Counted from the stretch's first letter, positions 1 to 7,511 are shown. The stretch is 10,162 nucleotides of DNA from an uncultured Acetobacter sp. (GCF_937875265.1 NZ_CALLXM010000171.1:1-10162), one strand, 5' to 3'. A program made the numbers and translations. The notes: a model not told the origin generated them from the letters alone.

Positions 1-148
1 TTATTCCAGCAGCCTCCAAACACATAGTTGTGACAATTATTCATGCATCGTGCCGCTCAAGGTCCTGATAGATTCTGAGATTATTGGTGCACATCACTTA
101 GAAAACTTATTGAAATACTCTTTAAATAACACGGAGAAAGAGATCCGC
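1..148 (+). other. AT-rich leader upstream of the hydrolase gene
   Basis: This gene-free stretch is about 39% G+C by my count, clearly lower than the coding DNA on either side, as expected for a promoter-bearing intergenic region. The hydrolase frame stays open upstream to a GTG at 50, but the extra 33 residues are not hydrolase-like. A purine-rich ribosome binding site (GGAGAAAGAG, 133-142) lies just before the ATG at 149. I see TTGAAA at 110 and TAAATAA near 123, but their spacing is wrong for a -35/-10 pair, so I do not assign a promoter. Confidence 0.4.
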
Positions 149-1096
149 ATGACAACGCTTAATCTGGTTGATGCTCAGCAACGCGACAGAGTGGGGTCTT
201 TCCCGTCTTTTGACCCGGATCATGATGACCTGACGGACTTTCGCCGCACTCTGGTTGAAGGAACAACCAGCCTTCTCAACTCCACCTCAGCCCCCTATGA
301 GGAGCGCCAGATCCCTGGCCCGAAAGATGCGCCTTCTGTGCGCGTGCTGCTGTTCCGCCCACCGGAAAACAGCCAGCCAGCACCCGCCATTCTCTATATT
401 CATGGTGGGGGGATGATTGCAGGCACACCGGAAATGCAGGCTGGAACACTGAGCCAGCTGGCACAGGAAACCGGAGCACTTGTTGTTTCTGTTGACTATC
501 GGCTGGCCCCGGAAACACCCTTCCCCGGCGGGCTGGAAGATGCCTATGCCGCTCTCGTCTGGTTGCACAGCCATGCCAGCGAACTGGGTGCTGATGCCAC
601 CCGACTTATGGTGATGGGGGATAGCGGTGGCGGCTGCCTTGCCGCTGCGACAGCACTTCTGGCGCGGGACCGTCGGGACGTATCGCTCTGTGCTCAGGTT
701 CTGATTTACCCGATGCTGGACCTGCGCACTGGCGGCCCGGAAGCTCCCTCTGATGACCCGACAACAGGAGAGTTTGTCTGGACACGCGCACAGAACCGGC
801 ATGCATGGGCAGCGGTTCGTGGCAATCTTCCCGCTAATGACCCTCTGTTTGGCTATTTATCGCCCGCGTTTATGAAGGATCTTTCCGGCCTGCCGCCAAC
901 ATTGATTACAACGGGCTCGCTTGATCTTTTTCGGGATGAGGATGTCACGTTTGCACACCGCCTCTGGCAAGCAGCTGTGCCGACTGACCTGATTGTCTAT
1001 GCCAATGCGGTGCATGGCTTTGATCTTCTTGCCTCGCCACTGGCCGAAAGAGCGCACCGTGACGTGACAGATGGTATCCGGCGCTTGTTCGCCTGA
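149..1096 (+). CDS. alpha/beta hydrolase, hormone-sensitive lipase (HSL) family esterase
   Basis: A 315-residue predicted carboxylesterase of the alpha/beta-hydrolase-3 (HSL-like, family IV) group, which hydrolyses short-chain acyl or aryl esters. Diagnostic motifs are the oxyanion-hole HGGG at residues 85-88, DYRLAPE at 116-122, and the nucleophile elbow GDSGGG at 157-162 with Ser159 as nucleophile. Asp259 (GSLDLFRDE) and His289 (AVHGFD) complete the triad. The elbow has Gly where many relatives have Ala (GDSAGG), a tolerated change. The length is normal for the family. There is no signal peptide or membrane segment, so it is probably cytoplasmic. I chose the ATG at 149 over the in-frame GTG at 50 because a purine-rich ribosome binding site ends 6 bases before it and the family-like sequence begins there. 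It is a single-gene unit convergent with gcvP. The natural substrate cannot be told from sequence. Confidence 0.9.
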   Translation: MTTLNLVDAQQRDRVGSFPSFDPDHDDLTDFRRTLVEGTTSLLNSTSAPYEERQIPGPKDAPSVRVLLFRPPENSQPAPAILYIHGGGMIAGTPEMQAGTLSQLAQETGALVVSVDYRLAPETPFPGGLEDAYAALVWLHSHASELGADATRLMVMGDSGGGCLAAATALLARDRRDVSLCAQVLIYPMLDLRTGGPEAPSDDPTTGEFVWTRAQNRHAWAAVRGNLPANDPLFGYLSPAFMKDLSGLPPTLITTGSLDLFRDEDVTFAHRLWQAAVPTDLIVYANAVHGFDLLASPLAERAHRDVTDGIRRLFA

Positions 1097-1106
1097 AATC
1101 GGCTGT

Positions 1107-1136
1107 GGGCAGCGGCTTAATCGCTGCCCTCTTTTT
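1107..1136 (+). terminator. rho-independent terminator of the hydrolase gene
   Basis: A perfect 8-bp G+C-rich stem (GGGCAGCG, 1107-1114, with CGCTGCCC, 1122-1129) and a 7-base loop are followed by TCTTTTT. It starts 10 bases after the hydrolase stop codon. Confidence 0.85.
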
Positions 1137-1168
1137 CAATCACAAGAATACGCGCAACACCCACCAAC

Positions 1169-1202
1169 AAAAAAGGCGGCACCATGATGGTACCGCCTTT
1201 TT
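1169..1202 (-). terminator. terminator of the gcvTHP operon, probably bidirectional
   Basis: A long hairpin: AAAAAGGCGG (1170-1179) pairs with CCGCCTTTTT (1193-1202), then one C/A mismatch, then ACC/GGT and a small loop. On the minus strand it starts 25 bases after the gcvP stop and ends in a run of six T. The other strand also ends in five T, so it could back up the hydrolase terminator. Confidence 0.85.
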
Positions 1203-1227
1203 CAGACCTGCTTTACAGGAGCAGGAC

Positions 1228-4146
1228 TTATTCCATCCATTCCGCAATATCGGGGCAGGAGCAGATCAGGTTCTTGTCACCATGAACGTTATCAATACGG
1301 CCAACCGGCGGCCAGTATTTGCTGGCAGGCTTAACGCCCGGCGGGAAGCAAGCCTCCTGACGGGCATAGGCTTGCGCCCAGGGTTCTACCGTCACAGCGC
1401 CAGCCGTATGCGGAGCGTGGCGCAAAGCAGAGTCTTCCGCGCTGATCTTGCCTGCTTCAATAGCGCGGACTTCTTCACGGATAGCCAGCATGGCATCACA
1501 AAAGCGGTCCAGTTCAGCTTTACCTTCGGATTCCGTCGGCTCGATCATGAACGTACCCGCCACCGGGAAGCTGACGGTCGGCGCATGGAAGCCGTAATCC
1601 ACCAGACGCTTGGCCATATCATCCACTGTGACCCCGGCAATGTCTTTCAGAGGCCGCAGGTCCAGAATGCACTCATGTGCCACACGCCCTTTGGCCCCGC
1701 GATACAGCACCGGATAGGCGTCAACCAGACGGCTGACAATGTAGTTGGCGTTCAGGATAGCAACCTGCGTGGCACGCTGAAGGCCTTCATCCCCCATCAG
1801 GCGGATATAAGCCCATGAGATCGGCAGAATGGATGCGGAGCCAAACGGAGCCGCACTCACCGCCAGTTCGGTTCCAGCTTCCGCTGGGTTACCGGGCAGG
1901 AACGGTGCCAGATGGGACCGCACGCCAATCGGCCCCATGCCGGGACCACCGCCACCATGCGGAATGCAGAAGGTCTTGTGCAGGTTGAAGTGGCTGACAT
2001 CCCCGCCGTAATCCGCCGGGCGAGCCAGACCGACCTGCGCGTTCATGTTCGCGCCATCCACGTAAACCTGACCACCGGCTTCATGCACCAGATCACAGAT
2101 TTCGCGCATGCTTTCTTCAAACACGCCGTGTGTGGAAGGATACGTGATCATCACCGCAGCCAAATCCGCTGCATGCGTTTTCACCTTGGCCTGCATATCT
2201 TCAAGGTCGATATTGCCGCCTGCATCGCACTTCACCACAACCACCTTCATGCCTGCCATCTGAGCAGAAGCGGGGTTGGTGCCGTGGGCAGATGCGGGGA
2301 TCAGGCAGACCGTGCGATGCGCGTTACCCTGTGCGCGGTGGTACGCGATAATGGCCAGAAGGCCAGCATATTCACCCTGCGCGCCGGAGTTCGGCTGGAA
2401 AGATACAGCATCATACCCGCTGATGGCGCACAGCCATTTTTCCAGATCAGCAAACAGGGTCTGATAGCCCTGCGTCTGGTCTTCAGGGGCAAACGGATGG
2501 ATGTCACAGAAGCCGGGCCATGTGATGGGGAGCATCTCCACCGTCGCATTCAGCTTCATGGTGCAGGAGCCGAGCGGGATCATGGTGCGGTCCAGCGCCA
2601 GATCCTTATCAGACAGGCGGCGCAGGTAGCGCAGCATATCTGTTTCAGACCGGCATGAACTGAAAACCGGCTGCTTCAGGAAGGAATTTTTCCGATCAAG
2701 AGCCTGCGGAATCATGCTGCCAGCCGGAGCTAGTGCTGCCGCCATCGTGTCTACCCGGCCCTGTTCCCCACAGAAGGCGGACCAGACAGACGCCACGGTC
2801 TGGGCGGAACTGGTTTCATCCAGACTGACGCCAATGCGGCCACCACCGGCGTCACGCAGGTTCAGGCCAGCCGAACGGGCGCGGGCCAGAATGTCCGGCA
2901 CGCCAGCCCCGGCCTGCACGGTAATGGTGTCAAAAAATGCTTCGGTTTCAACCGTAACACCCAGCGCCCTCAGGCCCTCAGCCAGTGTGGCGGTCAGGCC
3001 ATTAATACGGCGGCCAATGGCCCGCAGGCCTTCCGGCCCGTGATACACAGCATACATCCCGGCAATAACGGCCAGCAGAACCTGCGCTGTGCAGATGTTG
3101 GACGTCGCTTTTTCACGCCGGATATGCTGCTCACGCGTCTGGAGCGCCAGACGATAAGCCGGACGCCCGGCACTATCAACGGACACACCCACCAGACGAC
3201 CCGGCATGCTGCGCTTCCACGCATCACGCACCGCCATATACGCGGCATGCGGGCCACCAAAGCCCATGGGAATGCCAAAACGCTGGGTGGAACCAATGGC
3301 AATATCCGCCCCCAGTTCGCCCGGCGGTGTCAGCAGGGTCAGCGCTAACGGGTCTGCTGCCATAACGGCAATGCCCGATGCGGCATGCAGCGCGTCAATC
3401 ACGCTGCGCGGGTCAGCCACCGCGCCGGATGTGCCGGGATACTGGAACAATGCACCAAATACGTCTGTGGGCACCAGATCCGTCAGCGGGTTGCCGTAAA
3501 CCAGCGTAATGCCCATGGGCAGTGCACGGGTTTTCAGAACAGCAATGGTCTGCGGGTGGCAGTCAGCATCCACAAAAAATGTAGCGGCTTTAGATTTTGA
3601 TACCCGACGGGCCAGCGCCATGGCTTCTGCCGCTGCCGTGGCTTCATCCAGCAGGGAGGCGTTGGCAATATCGAGGCCCGTCAGTTCCGTAATCATGGTC
3701 TGGAAGTTAAGCAGTGCTTCCAGGCGACCCTGACTGATTTCCGGCTGATACGGCGTATAGGCCGTATACCATGCCGGGTTTTCCAGAATGTTCCGCTGGA
3801 TAACGGCGGGCAGGATGGTGCCGTAATAGCCCTGCCCGATGAGAGACGTCATAACCTGATTCTGCCCGGCCAGTTCCCGCAGGCGGTCCAGAACAGCGCT
3901 TTCACTCCAGCCCGCCCCAATGCCCATAGGCTTTGTGGCACGGATGGCCGCAGGAATGGTTTCCTCTGTCAGCGCTTCCAGAGAGGAGGCCCCGACAGTC
4001 TTGAGCATGACCGCCAGATCATCCGGTGTGGGGCCAATATGGCGGCCAACAAAAGGCCCTGCCTCTGGCTGAAGGCCGGCAAACGCCGGCAGGATTTCAA
4101 CAGAAGAACCGGACGAGCGGTTTGGGCCGGAAGCAATGGAAAACAT
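1228..4146 (-). CDS. gcvP: glycine dehydrogenase (aminomethyl-transferring), P protein, single-chain form
   Basis: The PLP-dependent P protein (EC 1.4.4.2) of the glycine cleavage system. It decarboxylates glycine and loads the aminomethyl group onto the lipoyl lysine of GcvH. At 972 residues it is full length for the fused form (about 950-960 in E. coli), with both halves on one chain rather than split as gcvPA/gcvPB. Landmarks are RHIGP near residue 35, GYYGT at 107-110, GFGGPHAA near 296 in the non-catalytic N half, and in the C half SCTMKLN at 527-533, PASAHGTNPASA at 617-628 and HFNLHKTF at 719-726, where Lys724 should bind PLP. HGGGGPGMGPIGV follows at 730-742. The ATG at 4146 has AGGA 9 bases upstream. 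It is the last gene of the operon, 57 bases after gcvH, and its stop is followed by a strong hairpin. No frameshift or lost key residue is seen. Confidence 0.98.
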   Translation of the reverse strand: MFSIASGPNRSSGSSVEILPAFAGLQPEAGPFVGRHIGPTPDDLAVMLKTVGASSLEALTEETIPAAIRATKPMGIGAGWSESAVLDRLRELAGQNQVMTSLIGQGYYGTILPAVIQRNILENPAWYTAYTPYQPEISQGRLEALLNFQTMITELTGLDIANASLLDEATAAAEAMALARRVSKSKAATFFVDADCHPQTIAVLKTRALPMGITLVYGNPLTDLVPTDVFGALFQYPGTSGAVADPRSVIDALHAASGIAVMAADPLALTLLTPPGELGADIAIGSTQRFGIPMGFGGPHAAYMAVRDAWKRSMPGRLVGVSVDSAGRPAYRLALQTREQHIRREKATSNICTAQVLLAVIAGMYAVYHGPEGLRAIGRRINGLTATLAEGLRALGVTVETEAFFDTITVQAGAGVPDILARARSAGLNLRDAGGGRIGVSLDETSSAQTVASVWSAFCGEQGRVDTMAAALAPAGSMIPQALDRKNSFLKQPVFSSCRSETDMLRYLRRLSDKDLALDRTMIPLGSCTMKLNATVEMLPITWPGFCDIHPFAPEDQTQGYQTLFADLEKWLCAISGYDAVSFQPNSGAQGEYAGLLAIIAYHRAQGNAHRTVCLIPASAHGTNPASAQMAGMKVVVVKCDAGGNIDLEDMQAKVKTHAADLAAVMITYPSTHGVFEESMREICDLVHEAGGQVYVDGANMNAQVGLARPADYGGDVSHFNLHKTFCIPHGGGGPGMGPIGVRSHLAPFLPGNPAEAGTELAVSAAPFGSASILPISWAYIRLMGDEGLQRATQVAILNANYIVSRLVDAYPVLYRGAKGRVAHECILDLRPLKDIAGVTVDDMAKRLVDYGFHAPTVSFPVAGTFMIEPTESEGKAELDRFCDAMLAIREEVRAIEAGKISAEDSALRHAPHTAGAVTVEPWAQAYARQEACFPPGVKPASKYWPPVGRIDNVHGDKNLICSCPDIAEWME

Positions 4147-4203
4147 GCGGGGATATCCTGAAAAAGCTAAGCGGCAGTAATGACGTTTCCCGAGACCGTC
4201 TTT

Positions 4204-4569
4204 TTAGGCGATAAAGGCGGCGTAAGCGTCTGCATCCATCAGGGCAGCAAGCTGTTCCGGCTTGGCCAGACGGAATTTGACAATCCAGCCTTCGCCTTCA
4301 GGGTCAGAGCTGACGCGGGCCGGGTCATCTGACAGCTGCGGGTTGTTGTCCAGCACTTCACCATCCACGGGGGCATAGATGTCGGACGCAGCTTTCACGG
4401 ATTCCACTACAGCGATGGAATCACCAGCCTGCACCACGGTGCCTGCATCACGGGTTTCAACAAACACCAGTTCACCCAGCTCTTCAGCAGCGTGTTTGGT
4501 GATGCCAACAATAGCGGTGTCACCCTCTACGCGGAGCCATTCGTGTTCTTTGGTGAAATACAGGGTCAT
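4204..4569 (-). CDS. gcvH: glycine cleavage system H protein (lipoyl carrier)
   Basis: A 121-residue lipoyl carrier protein that shuttles the aminomethyl intermediate from GcvP to GcvT and is reoxidised by the L protein. The motif VVESVKAASDIYAP around residues 54-67 places the lipoylated lysine at Lys59. It is followed by the usual PVDGEVLDNN turn, and the N-terminal FTKEHEWLRVEGD is typical of the family. The length is near the E. coli protein (about 129). GGAG lies 9 bases before the ATG, a strong start. It sits between gcvT and gcvP in the common T-H-P order, 58 bases after gcvT and 57 before gcvP. It needs lipoylation enzymes and lipoamide dehydrogenase, which are not in this window. Confidence 0.98.
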   Translation of the reverse strand: MTLYFTKEHEWLRVEGDTAIVGITKHAAEELGELVFVETRDAGTVVQAGDSIAVVESVKAASDIYAPVDGEVLDNNPQLSDDPARVSSDPEGEGWIVKFRLAKPEQLAALMDADAYAAFIA

Positions 4570-4627
4570 AGGTCAGCACTCCAAAAAAAGCAGATCGATT
4601 GAGAAACTCTGAGAAAAAATGCGGCTC

Positions 4628-5761
4628 TTACCGTTTAAAACGGGCAGCAACAAAAGGCAGAACATGCACAACAGCAGGCACAGCACGGCCACGCAGTTCC
4701 GCAACAACCGGGGTCTGCGGGGCAGAGGATGCCGTCGCGACGTACCCCATAGCCACAGGAGCTTCGACCGTGGGGCCAAATGCGCCAGACGTCACTTTAC
4801 CCAGCGGCTTTGTAAATTCGGCATCTTCATAAACCGGTGCACCGCCACGCAAAGGTGCGCGGCCTTCGGGCAGCAGCCCCACACGGCGGCGGGACACGCC
4901 CCCTTCAAGCTGAGCCAGAATCACATCCGCACCGGGGAAGCCACCTTCCCGCACGCCGCCACGGCGACGGCTTTTCTGAATGGACCATTCAAGTGCTGCT
5001 TCAACCGGGGTGGTGGTTTCATCAATATCGGAGCCATACAGACACATCCCGGCTTCCAGACGCAGGCTGTCCCGCGCACCAAGGCCGATCAGTTTGACAG
5101 CAGGCTGTTCCAGCAGCTTACGGGCCACGCGGGAGGCATCCATAGCGGGGAGCGAGATTTCAAACCCGTCTTCACCCGTGTAGCCGGAGCGGGAGATGGT
5201 GCAGAGCGCGCCATCCACATCCACGTCACGCACGTCCATAAACTTCATATCCCGCACGGCGGGGGCAAGTTTAGCCAGTGCAGCTTCGGCTTCCGGACCC
5301 TGTAGGGCAAGGAGCGCGCGGTCTTCCAGCACTTCCACCAGACAATCGGCCAGTTCATCCTGAAGGTGCGCGATATCAGCATCCTTGCAGGCGGCATTGA
5401 TGACCAGCAACAGGGATTCCCCCATCCGGGCCACCATCAGGTCATCCAGAATGCCACCCTGTTCATTTGTGAACTGGGTGTAGCGCTGCCGACCATTTTT
5501 GAGGGAGACAATATCTGCCGGTACGAGGCGTTCCAGCGCGTGGGCTGCGGCATCTCCATCCCCGGAGCGAGCGCGCAGACGCACCTGCCCCATATGGGAG
5601 ACATCAAACAGGCCTGCATGGGTGCGCACATGTCGGTGCTCCGCCATAATGCCATCGGCATAATTCAGCGGCATGACATAGCCCGCAAACGGCACCATTT
5701 TGCCGCCTGACTCTTCATGCAAACGATAGAGGGGAGTGTGAAGGAGAGAATCAGCGCTCAT
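4628..5761 (-). CDS. gcvT: aminomethyltransferase, T protein of the glycine cleavage system
   Basis: A 377-residue folate-dependent aminomethyltransferase (EC 2.1.2.10). It takes the aminomethyl group from lipoyl-GcvH, releases ammonia and forms 5,10-methylene-tetrahydrofolate. Family marks are PLYRLHEESGGKMVPFAGY near residues 10-28, FDVSHMGQ at 52-59, GGILDDLMV at 102-110 (contains the conserved catalytic-site Asp), SRSGYTGEDGFEIS at 190-203 and RDSLRLEAGMCLYG at 230-243 (folate site). The ATG at 5761 is preceded at 8 bases by GGAAGG (5770-5775). The frame can be extended upstream only to a TTG at 5818, and those 19 residues are not family-like. It is the first gene of gcvTHP and is preceded by a glycine riboswitch. 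Confidence 0.97.
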   Translation of the reverse strand: MSADSLLHTPLYRLHEESGGKMVPFAGYVMPLNYADGIMAEHRHVRTHAGLFDVSHMGQVRLRARSGDGDAAAHALERLVPADIVSLKNGRQRYTQFTNEQGGILDDLMVARMGESLLLVINAACKDADIAHLQDELADCLVEVLEDRALLALQGPEAEAALAKLAPAVRDMKFMDVRDVDVDGALCTISRSGYTGEDGFEISLPAMDASRVARKLLEQPAVKLIGLGARDSLRLEAGMCLYGSDIDETTTPVEAALEWSIQKSRRRGGVREGGFPGADVILAQLEGGVSRRRVGLLPEGRAPLRGGAPVYEDAEFTKPLGKVTSGAFGPTVEAPVAMGYVATASSAPQTPVVAELRGRAVPAVVHVLPFVAARFKR

Positions 5762-5866
5762 GGCCGCAGCCTTCCGTAAGAGGACGGGGCCGCTTTTCAC
5801 ACGCTGAACAGATACCAACGAAGAAAGACAACATAAGGGCCCCGGACCAGGATAATCCGTCTGCCC

Positions 5867-6016
5867 CTTCTGTTTTTTTGCCTGAGATCGCTATCCCGTC
5901 GGCGGACGCTCAGGCGCCTCTCTCCAGAAGTTTACCGCGCAGGGTCCTTTTGCCTGAGAGTTTCCGGGGCGGTTGCTCCTTCGGCGCCGGTACAGGACCG
6001 GTCTCTCCCTCTGCGC
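5867..6016 (-). promoter_or_regulatory. tandem glycine riboswitch (two aptamers) in the gcvT leader
   Basis: Read on the minus strand, the first aptamer (6016-5937) is closed by GCGCAG/CTGCGC. It carries GGGAGAG, the core GCGCCGAAGGAGCAA, and CTCTCAGGCAAAAGGAC, all hallmarks of the gcvT (glycine) motif. After a 6-base linker, a second aptamer (5930-5867) is closed by CTTCTG/CAGAAG and repeats GGAGAG and ATCTCAGGCAAA. This family usually acts as an ON switch for glycine cleavage genes, which fits its position 105 bases ahead of the gcvT ATG. The second aptamer is shorter and less canonical: it has CCGACGGGATAG in place of CCGAAGGAGCAA, and AAAC in place of GGAC. No hairpin with a U run follows, so control may be on translation; this is inference. 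Confidence 0.93.
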
Positions 6017-6046
6017 AGCTGGAACCGTGACATCATTGCGTTAGCA

Positions 6047-6052
6047 AGTCAA
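6047..6052 (-). promoter_or_regulatory. possible -35 element for the riboswitch-gcvTHP transcript
   Basis: TTGACT on the minus strand matches five of six bases of the usual -35 hexamer. It lies 30 bases before the first riboswitch stem, between the speE stop and the riboswitch, which is where the operon promoter would be expected. I see no good -10 box at 16-18 bases, so this is weak. Confidence 0.25.
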
Positions 6053-6081
6053 TCACGATCCTTGTAAGTCTCTGGTACTCT

Positions 6082-6954
6082 TTACGCTTTTTCTGTGGGC
6101 AGGTGCCGGGCAATATACGGTGGCAGGTTGAACGCGCCAACGTGGATTTCCGGTGTCCAGTACTGGGTTTTTTCCAGAATACCGGCGTCCTGCGCACGGG
6201 CGCGCACAGCGGCGACATCCTGGCCTGCGGGGCTTTTGCCCTTGGAGGCAATACCCAGCGTCATGAACCCACCAACATAGGTCGGCACAGCCGCCACGTA
6301 AGCAGACACATGCGGGAAGAACTTGGCACGGCGCAGGCTGGTTTCATGCAGTTCATCCGCCTGCATGAAGGGCACGCCACACTGGTTTACAATCAGCCCC
6401 TCAGCCGTCAGCACGCGGGCGCAATTTTCATAGAACGAGTCTGTGAACAGGACTTCACCCACGCCAATCGGGTCGGTGCTATCAACAATAATGGCATCAA
6501 ATGACGCATCAGCCGCACGGGTCACGTAGTCGATTCCATCGCCTACAATCACCTCTGCACGCGGGTCATTCCATGCATCACCGGCAATGGCGGGCAAGAA
6601 TTTTTTGGAAAGCTCAATGACGGCGCCATCAATTTCCACCATCACGGCTTTTTCCACGCCCGGATGTTCCAGCACCCTGCGCAGCACGCCGCCATCGCCC
6701 GCACCGATAATCAGCACGTTACGCGGAGCCGCATGCGTAAACAGCGGTACGTGGGTAAGCATTTCCTGATAAACGAATTCATCACCCTCAGTAATCTGCA
6801 CCACACCATCAAGCAGCAGCACACGACCGTGCGATTCGCTTTCAAACACCACAATGTCCTGAAACGGACTGCGGGTGCGGGCAAGTTCCTGTTTGACACG
6901 GAAGCGCTGGCCCCAGTTGTCGTACAGGGTTTCGTCAATCCATTGATCAGCCAT
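6082..6954 (-). CDS. speE: spermidine synthase (putrescine aminopropyltransferase)
   Basis: A 290-residue aminopropyltransferase (EC 2.5.1.16) that moves the aminopropyl group of decarboxylated S-adenosylmethionine to putrescine, giving spermidine and methylthioadenosine. Signatures are the opening WIDETLYDNWGQRF, LLLDGVVQITEGDEFVYQEM near residues 46-65, the nucleotide-binding GAGDGGVLR at 84-92, VEIDG at 106-110, GDGIDYV at 138-144, VDSTDPIG at 157-164 (catalytic Asp region), PTYVGGFMTLG at 224-234, and the C-terminal PEIHVGAFNLPPYI. Length is normal. I chose the ATG at 6954 because AGGA lies 9 bases upstream and the family sequence begins there. The open frame reaches back to 6993, but that stretch falls in the loop and arm of a strong hairpin. 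It lies 92 bases after speD in the same direction, so the two probably share a transcript. No terminator follows its stop. Confidence 0.97.
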   Translation of the reverse strand: MADQWIDETLYDNWGQRFRVKQELARTRSPFQDIVVFESESHGRVLLLDGVVQITEGDEFVYQEMLTHVPLFTHAAPRNVLIIGAGDGGVLRRVLEHPGVEKAVMVEIDGAVIELSKKFLPAIAGDAWNDPRAEVIVGDGIDYVTRAADASFDAIIVDSTDPIGVGEVLFTDSFYENCARVLTAEGLIVNQCGVPFMQADELHETSLRRAKFFPHVSAYVAAVPTYVGGFMTLGIASKGKSPAGQDVAAVRARAQDAGILEKTQYWTPEIHVGAFNLPPYIARHLPTEKA

Positions 6955-6978
6955 GATTTTTAGTCCTGATTCAGCGGA

Positions 6979-7008
6979 CAGGGGCCAGAACATACGCTCT
7001 GGCCCCTG
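6979..7008 (-). other. perfect 11-bp hairpin between speD and speE
   Basis: CAGGGGCCAGA (6979-6989) and its exact reverse complement (6998-7008) flank an 8-base loop. It begins 38 bases after the speD stop and ends 24 bases before the speE ATG. No T run follows on either strand, so it is not a standard intrinsic terminator. A role in mRNA stability, processing or control of speE is inference. Confidence 0.75.
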
Positions 7009-7046
7009 CCGGGAAAATACATCTCACAGATAACGCTGTGCGATGT

Positions 7047-7511
7047 TTACAGGGCGACGCGTCCGCGCCGCTGTTCATCCACATCCAGACGCTCAGCCTG
7101 AAACAGGCGCTGCATCACCGGGATAGCCAGATTAGGGTCACAGGCCCCGCACATAAAGATATCCACGGCGGCGAAGGCGCGCTCCGGCCATGTGTGGATT
7201 GAAATATGGCTTTCGGCCAGCACAACCACGCCCGACACGCCGCCATTGGGCGTGAAGTGGTGGAAATGGCTGTGCAGAATGGTCGCACCCGCCGCCAGAG
7301 CGGCTTCACACAAAGTGCGGTCGATCTTTTCAGGATCATCCAGATTTATGGCATCCCACAAATCAACCAGCAGGTGTGTACCTGCAAATTTCTCGCCATC
7401 TTTAACGACGAAGTAATCCTTGCGATCATCGTCAGACGAGACCGGAACAGAAGTTGCCTGGTTATTGCTCGGGTGTTCCGAGACCATCCCCAGTTGAGCA
7501 AGTGCGTTCAT
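7047..7511 (-). CDS. speD: S-adenosylmethionine decarboxylase proenzyme, short prokaryotic type
   Basis: A 154-residue pyruvoyl-dependent decarboxylase (EC 4.1.1.50) that supplies decarboxylated S-adenosylmethionine to SpeE. It is of the small Thermotoga/Bacillus-like class. The motif LAESHISIHTWPE at residues 98-110 places self-cleavage between Glu100 and Ser101, with Ser101 becoming the pyruvoyl group. His106 and Cys121 (FMCGACDPN) lie 5 and 20 residues after that serine, the same spacing as Ser63, His68 and Cys83 in the Thermotoga enzyme. GTHLLVDLWD at 44-53 and HSHFHHFTPNGGVSGVVVL at 80-98 are also typical. The first 30 residues (polar, with SSDDDRKD) extend beyond the minimal enzyme. GGGAG (7519-7523) lies 7 bases before the ATG, a strong start. 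A longer reading from a TTG at 7568 would run through an inverted repeat and is unlikely. Confidence 0.95.
   Translation of the reverse strand: MNALAQLGMVSEHPSNNQATSVPVSSDDDRKDYFVVKDGEKFAGTHLLVDLWDAINLDDPEKIDRTLCEAALAAGATILHSHFHHFTPNGGVSGVVVLAESHISIHTWPERAFAAVDIFMCGACDPNLAIPVMQRLFQAERLDVDEQRRGRVAL

Noticed and set aside
24..35. Short CACA/TGTG inverted repeat near the left edge
   Set aside because: Four-base arms only; expected by chance in AT-rich DNA.
50..148. Upstream extension of the hydrolase frame to a GTG at 50
   Set aside because: The added residues are unlike the family, the DNA is AT-rich, and a good ribosome binding site precedes the ATG at 149.
1105..1818. Open plus-strand frame of 237 codons
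   Set aside because: It lies antisense to gcvP apart from its start and spans both terminators; the translation shows no recognisable domain. It is a shadow of the gcvP codon pattern.
1912..2658. Open plus-strand frame of 248 codons
   Set aside because: Fully antisense to the catalytic half of gcvP, with low-complexity His-rich composition typical of a shadow frame.
4600..4650. T-rich stretch after gcvT on the minus strand as a terminator inside the operon
   Set aside because: The only nearby inverted repeat (CCGTTTTAAACGG) is inside the end of gcvT, A+T-rich in its centre and separated from the T run.
5762..5818. Longer gcvT starting from TTG at 5818
   Set aside because: The ATG at 5761 has a ribosome binding site at correct spacing, and the extra residues overlap the riboswitch expression platform.
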